Positions 60,776 through 64,000 of a stretch of 64,000 nt of DNA are shown piece by piece. A model generated the notes under the pieces. It did no database searches, had not been told where the DNA came from, and was given only the letters and a program-made list of their open reading frames with translations. Where the stretch lies: the NCBI RefSeq assembly GCF_042684585.1, contig NZ_JBHULS010000008.1:1-64000 (forward strand), read 5' to 3'. Numbering within the stretch: the first letter of the stretch is position 1; each line of letters opens with the position of its first letter. A program made the translations under genes and the position numbers. The stretch is from Algorimicrobium sediminis (GTDB lineage: Bacteria > Bacteroidota > Bacteroidia > Flavobacteriales > Flavobacteriaceae).

Positions 60776-62899
60776 TTATTGAACTGTTTTAGCTCTGTTA
60801 TCCTCAATTTCAGCAGCCTCTTTAAGAGCCGGATACAATAAAGAATTTACAGAATTTACTTTTTCGCTTTGCACCTGATTGGCAAAACCTTGATAATTAT
60901 CTAGGGCTACGGCAGGCGTCAATTTCTCTAAACGCACCATATAAACGCCTTTATCGCCTTCAATTAATTTAGATGTTTGTCCTTCTTTCATTCCAAAGGC
61001 ATAGCCAACTACTTTAGGTTCGTTACCTGCACCAGAAATAGTAGGTGTTACCATACTTAAGGCAAGCGCAGAGCGTACGCTTGTATTTTCTGCAGCCGCT
61101 AAATCCTCTAGAGTTGAAGCCGACACGCGACTTTTTATTTGTGCTGCTTTTTTCTCTTTACGTAAAATAGGTAATACGGTAACAGAGGCATCTTCCGTTT
61201 TCATTAAGCCAGCTTTATTTTTAGCCACTAACTGTACAATAGCGTAACCACCAGGCACATTAAAACGTTTATAATCGCCCACCTCTGTGGCATCCTCAAA
61301 AGCCCAACGTGTTATGGCACGCTGATTCCCTAAACCTGGAATGTTCTCGTCTAAAACTTTAACCGTATTAACAGGACGTACCGTGTAATTTTTTTCTGCA
61401 GCCAAATCGGCAAAATCTGTTTTCTCGATGCCAATTTCGAAATTTGAAGCGTTTCTAAACACCTCGTTCACCGTTTGTTCAGAAGGCTCAATTTTTCTTG
61501 CTATGGTTCCTATTTTAACAGCACGTTGCTTATTTTTTTGTCCTAAAATTTCAATGATATGAAAACCGAAATCTGTTTTTACCACACCTATAGCGCCGTC
61601 TTCGCTTTCAAAAGCAAAATCTCTAAACTCTGGCACCATCGTGTTATAAGTAAACCAGTCTAAAACACCCTCTTTTTCATTACTAACTGTATCTGCAGAA
61701 AAATCTAAAAGCGACACAAATTTTCCTGTGTCGGCCTTAATTACTTGCATTAAGCTATCGGCTGTTTTTTTCGCTTCTGCTTCGGTTTGAGTGGTTGTTT
61801 CTGTTTGTGAACGCGAACCTACAAATGGTATTAAAATATGTCTTGCTTTAACAGAATCTGGCAATTGTGCTACGGCCACCATTTTGGTTAACTTTACAAA
61901 ACCATTGTCTTTGTAAGGTCCGTAAACTTCGCCAACATTTAAATTAAAAATAGCTTCAGCTACTGCCTCTGGTAAAGCAGTTTTTTTAATAAAACGGTTA
62001 TCGAATTTTACATCGGAGTTGGCCACAAAATTGATGTAATTAGCGTGCTCGGTTACATTTGAGAACGCAGGAATTGTATCGGTAACACCATTTACATATT
62101 CCACTTGTGCCTCTTTGTATTTTGCAACTTCGTTTTCCAATTCTTGAATATCGGCAACAGAGGCTTCTTCCTTAAACATAACATATTGTAAATCGCGGGA
62201 CGCCTCCACTTCAAACTGCTTTCTGTTCTTTTTCATGTAAGCCTCAATTTCAGATTTTGAAACGGCCACGGTACTATCTGGAATAGCACTGTAAGGAATT
62301 TGCACATATTTAATATCTGCCTTGTCTCCTTCTAGTTTATGCTCCAACTTGCCCTCTGCTAAAGTACCAATCATACCAGCTTTAACCATGTTAAAATAGT
62401 TTTGTTGTAAAGCAGTTGTTGCTACAGATGTTTCGTAATCTACCCACTGCTGGTAAGCAGCTGCAGAGGTAGCTTTTAAATTGGCAATGTATTCGGTTAG
62501 TTTGTTATCGTCAAACAAGCCTGCTTCATTCTGAAAATCTGGGTTAGACGCTAAATTGGTACGCAAAATATCGCGCATTTGGTCTCTTTCTACGGTAATA
62601 CCCAAGGTTTGAAATTGCGTTTCCAGTACAGCATTACGCACTTCTTGTTCCCAAACACGGTTCATAACTTGTGTTTGTGTAGCCTGACCACCCATTTGTC
62701 TGGTAGCGTTTTCCACTTTCATTAGAAAATCTTCGCGTAAAATATCTTTGCCATTTATGGTAGCCACTACATTTTGAGATTTAGCGGAAAGGGCATCGCT
62801 ATTACGAAGCAAATCTGATAAAACAAAGGCAAATAATGCCAATGCAATGATGAGTATCAGGAAAAGTGAACGTTGTCTGATTTTATTTAAAACTGCCAT
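60776..62899 (-). CDS. PpiD/SurA-like periplasmic peptidyl-prolyl isomerase
   Basis: This is a 707-residue membrane-anchored foldase. A basic start and one transmembrane helix (about 12-31, LFLILIIALALFAFVLSDLL) are followed by a SurA-N/PpiD-type chaperone domain (about 37-220, with NGKDILREDFL). A parvulin-type rotamase domain lies at about 350-460 (ARHILIPF, DFSADTVSNEKEGVLDWFT, GFHIIEIL). A second, degenerate parvulin-like part takes up the C-terminal third. PpiD-type proteins help exported proteins to fold as they leave the Sec channel. Length fits the Bacteroidota form. The CNNM/CorC-type gene is 99 bp upstream on the same strand. Confidence 0.92.
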   Translation of the reverse strand: MAVLNKIRQRSLFLILIIALALFAFVLSDLLRNSDALSAKSQNVVATINGKDILREDFLMKVENATRQMGGQATQTQVMNRVWEQEVRNAVLETQFQTLGITVERDQMRDILRTNLASNPDFQNEAGLFDDNKLTEYIANLKATSAAAYQQWVDYETSVATTALQQNYFNMVKAGMIGTLAEGKLEHKLEGDKADIKYVQIPYSAIPDSTVAVSKSEIEAYMKKNRKQFEVEASRDLQYVMFKEEASVADIQELENEVAKYKEAQVEYVNGVTDTIPAFSNVTEHANYINFVANSDVKFDNRFIKKTALPEAVAEAIFNLNVGEVYGPYKDNGFVKLTKMVAVAQLPDSVKARHILIPFVGSRSQTETTTQTEAEAKKTADSLMQVIKADTGKFVSLLDFSADTVSNEKEGVLDWFTYNTMVPEFRDFAFESEDGAIGVVKTDFGFHIIEILGQKNKQRAVKIGTIARKIEPSEQTVNEVFRNASNFEIGIEKTDFADLAAEKNYTVRPVNTVKVLDENIPGLGNQRAITRWAFEDATEVGDYKRFNVPGGYAIVQLVAKNKAGLMKTEDASVTVLPILRKEKKAAQIKSRVSASTLEDLAAAENTSVRSALALSMVTPTISGAGNEPKVVGYAFGMKEGQTSKLIEGDKGVYMVRLEKLTPAVALDNYQGFANQVQSEKVNSVNSLLYPALKEAAEIEDNRAKTVQ

Positions 62900-62998
62900 C
62901 TGTTATTTAAATTTTTTACAATATAGTGCGCGAAAATACCATTTTCTATTTAATTATGAAAGGAGAATTTTGTATTAATTGGTTTAATATTTGGGATA

Positions 62999-64000
62999 TT
63001 AGTCTTCTTCCAATATTTTAAGCTGAACCAAATCTATTTTAGTTGTGGAAACTTCTAACACAGTAAATTGAAAGCCGTTGGTTTCTACTACTTCGCCACG
63101 TTCGGGTATGCCTTCGGTAAGCGCTACAATTAACCCGCCTAGGGTTTCGTAATTTTCACTTTCAGGTAGGTTTAGTTTATAGGTTTCATTTAAGTAATCG
63201 ACTTCCAAACGGGCAGATAAAATAAAGGTATTACTATCTTGTTTTTCTTCAATTAACACTACGGTATCGTGTTCGTCTTCAATTTCACCAAATAGTTCTT
63301 CTACAATATCTTCCACAGTCATAATACCCGAGGTGCCCCCGTACTCGTCCAACACCACGGCTATGCTGCGGCGTTTTTTTATTAAGGCATTCAAAACGTC
63401 TTTAATAAGCATGGTTTCAGGTACAAACTCGACTGGCGTTAGTATGGATTTTAAACTTTTGGGCTTTTTAAACAACTCGAAGGAATGCGCATAACCTAGA
63501 ATATCATCTATATTATCCTTATAAACCAATATTTTGGAAATACCGGTATCTGTAAATTTAGCATTAATTGTTTTTAAGGATTCCGTGACATCTACAGCAA
63601 TTAGCTCGGTTCTAGGCACCATAACTTCTCGTGCTTTAACTTCGGAAAACTCCAATGCATTTTGAAATATTTGAATTTCGGTGTCTACCTCATCGGTAGG
63701 TTGAGCAGATTCCATTTGCTCGGAAATGTAATGACCCAATTCTATTTTTGTGAAAGCAAGTTGCACCTGATCGCCTTCTGTTTTAAAAAACTTTTTAAGA
63801 ATAACGTCGGTTATCCAGATAACACAATCGCTTATCCACGAAAACAACAGATAAAAAAAGTACGCAGGCCCTGCTAATATTTTTAGCAAGGAATTGGCGT
63901 AAATTTGAAAAAATACCTTGGGTAAAAACTCGGCCGTAATCAGTATTATTAAAGTTGAAATAACGGTTTGCGTTAGCAGACTAAAATTAACGAACAAATA
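62999..64000 (-). CDS. CNNM/CorC-type membrane protein with CBS pair (partial, N-terminus missing)
   Basis: The reading frame continues past the right edge, so the first part is missing. The visible 334 codons begin inside the CNNM (DUF21) membrane domain, with hydrophobic segments near the start and AGPAYFFYLLFSWISDCVIWI. Two CBS domains follow (VMVPRTELIAVDV onward and ILTPVEFVPETMLIKDVLNALI). The segment VVLDEYGGTSGIMTVEDIVEELFGEIEDEHD is typical, and a CorC/HlyC transporter-associated domain closes the protein (LGGLIVALTEGIPERGE). The family includes magnesium/cobalt efflux proteins and the gliding-linked GldE. GldE is possible here but cannot be told apart without the N-terminus. The TTG at 63995 is not the true start. 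Confidence 0.9.
   Translation of the reverse strand, partial: YLFVNFSLLTQTVISTLIILITAEFLPKVFFQIYANSLLKILAGPAYFFYLLFSWISDCVIWITDVILKKFFKTEGDQVQLAFTKIELGHYISEQMESAQPTDEVDTEIQIFQNALEFSEVKAREVMVPRTELIAVDVTESLKTINAKFTDTGISKILVYKDNIDDILGYAHSFELFKKPKSLKSILTPVEFVPETMLIKDVLNALIKKRRSIAVVLDEYGGTSGIMTVEDIVEELFGEIEDEHDTVVLIEEKQDSNTFILSARLEVDYLNETYKLNLPESENYETLGGLIVALTEGIPERGEVVETNGFQFTVLEVSTTKIDLVQLKILEED

Noticed and set aside
1..64000. Phage-defence island, prophage, or insertion-sequence transposase
   Set aside because: Apart from the orphan methyltransferase and the GIY-YIG fragment, no nuclease, transposase, integrase or phage structural gene was seen.

Overview
The window looks like chromosome from a member of the Bacteroidota, most likely a marine-type flavobacterium (Flavobacteriaceae). 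The signs are AT-rich DNA, repeated matches to the Bacteroidota -7 promoter box TAnnTTTG, an UpxY-type antiterminator, a giant adhesin-like protein with a type IX secretion (type B, CHU_C) C-terminal domain beside a PorP/SprF partner, the flavobacterial division and cell-wall gene order, and a mevalonate-pathway gene pair. Starts were chosen from protein content and from -7 boxes, because Shine-Dalgarno sequences are of little use in this phylum.

Left part (1-5800, all minus strand): an eroded surface-polysaccharide locus reading upxY, wecA-like sugar-phosphate transferase, tviB/wbpO-like nucleotide-sugar dehydrogenase, then a UDP-sugar epimerase reduced to its first 22 or so codons and followed at once by a GIY-YIG nuclease gene that runs off the edge. 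Two arrays of a roughly 300-bp repeat fill the spaces around the dehydrogenase gene.

6300-9500 (plus strand): two paralogous LytTR response regulators, a duplicated helix-turn-helix module split by a frameshift at a run of seven A, and a small Cse60-like protein. This is a regulatory cluster with no sensor kinase in view.

9700-23600 (minus strand): porP/sprF, a 3265-residue modular surface protein built from about 24 Ig/HYR-like modules, and a TPR protein with a transmembrane segment and LuxR-like helix-turn-helix. The surface gene holds a three-module cassette repeated with an exact 702-bp period.

23890-40770 (minus strand): a 100-bp tandem repeat next to a long hairpin terminator, tRNA-Arg(UCG), yqeY, and the complete dcw cluster read in the order mraZ-rsmH-ftsL-ftsI-murE-mraY-murD-ftsW-murG-murC-ftsQ-ftsA-ftsZ. 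A candidate MraZ operator of three 10-bp-spaced boxes precedes mraZ. murF, murB and ddl are absent from the cluster.

40950-64000: housekeeping and nutrient genes. These are an alpha/beta hydrolase and engB; an OppC-type permease and a Prc-type protease; surE, a small membrane protein and lpxB; an orphan C5 DNA methyltransferase; an NlpC/P60 lipoprotein and comEC; a secreted thioredoxin-like protein; a peptide-use operon (DPP-IV peptidase and two POT transporters); HMG-CoA reductase with a GYDIA-type GHMP kinase; a PpiD/SurA-like foldase; and a CNNM/CorC-type membrane protein cut by the right edge. No CRISPR array, prophage, insertion-sequence transposase or rRNA gene was seen.
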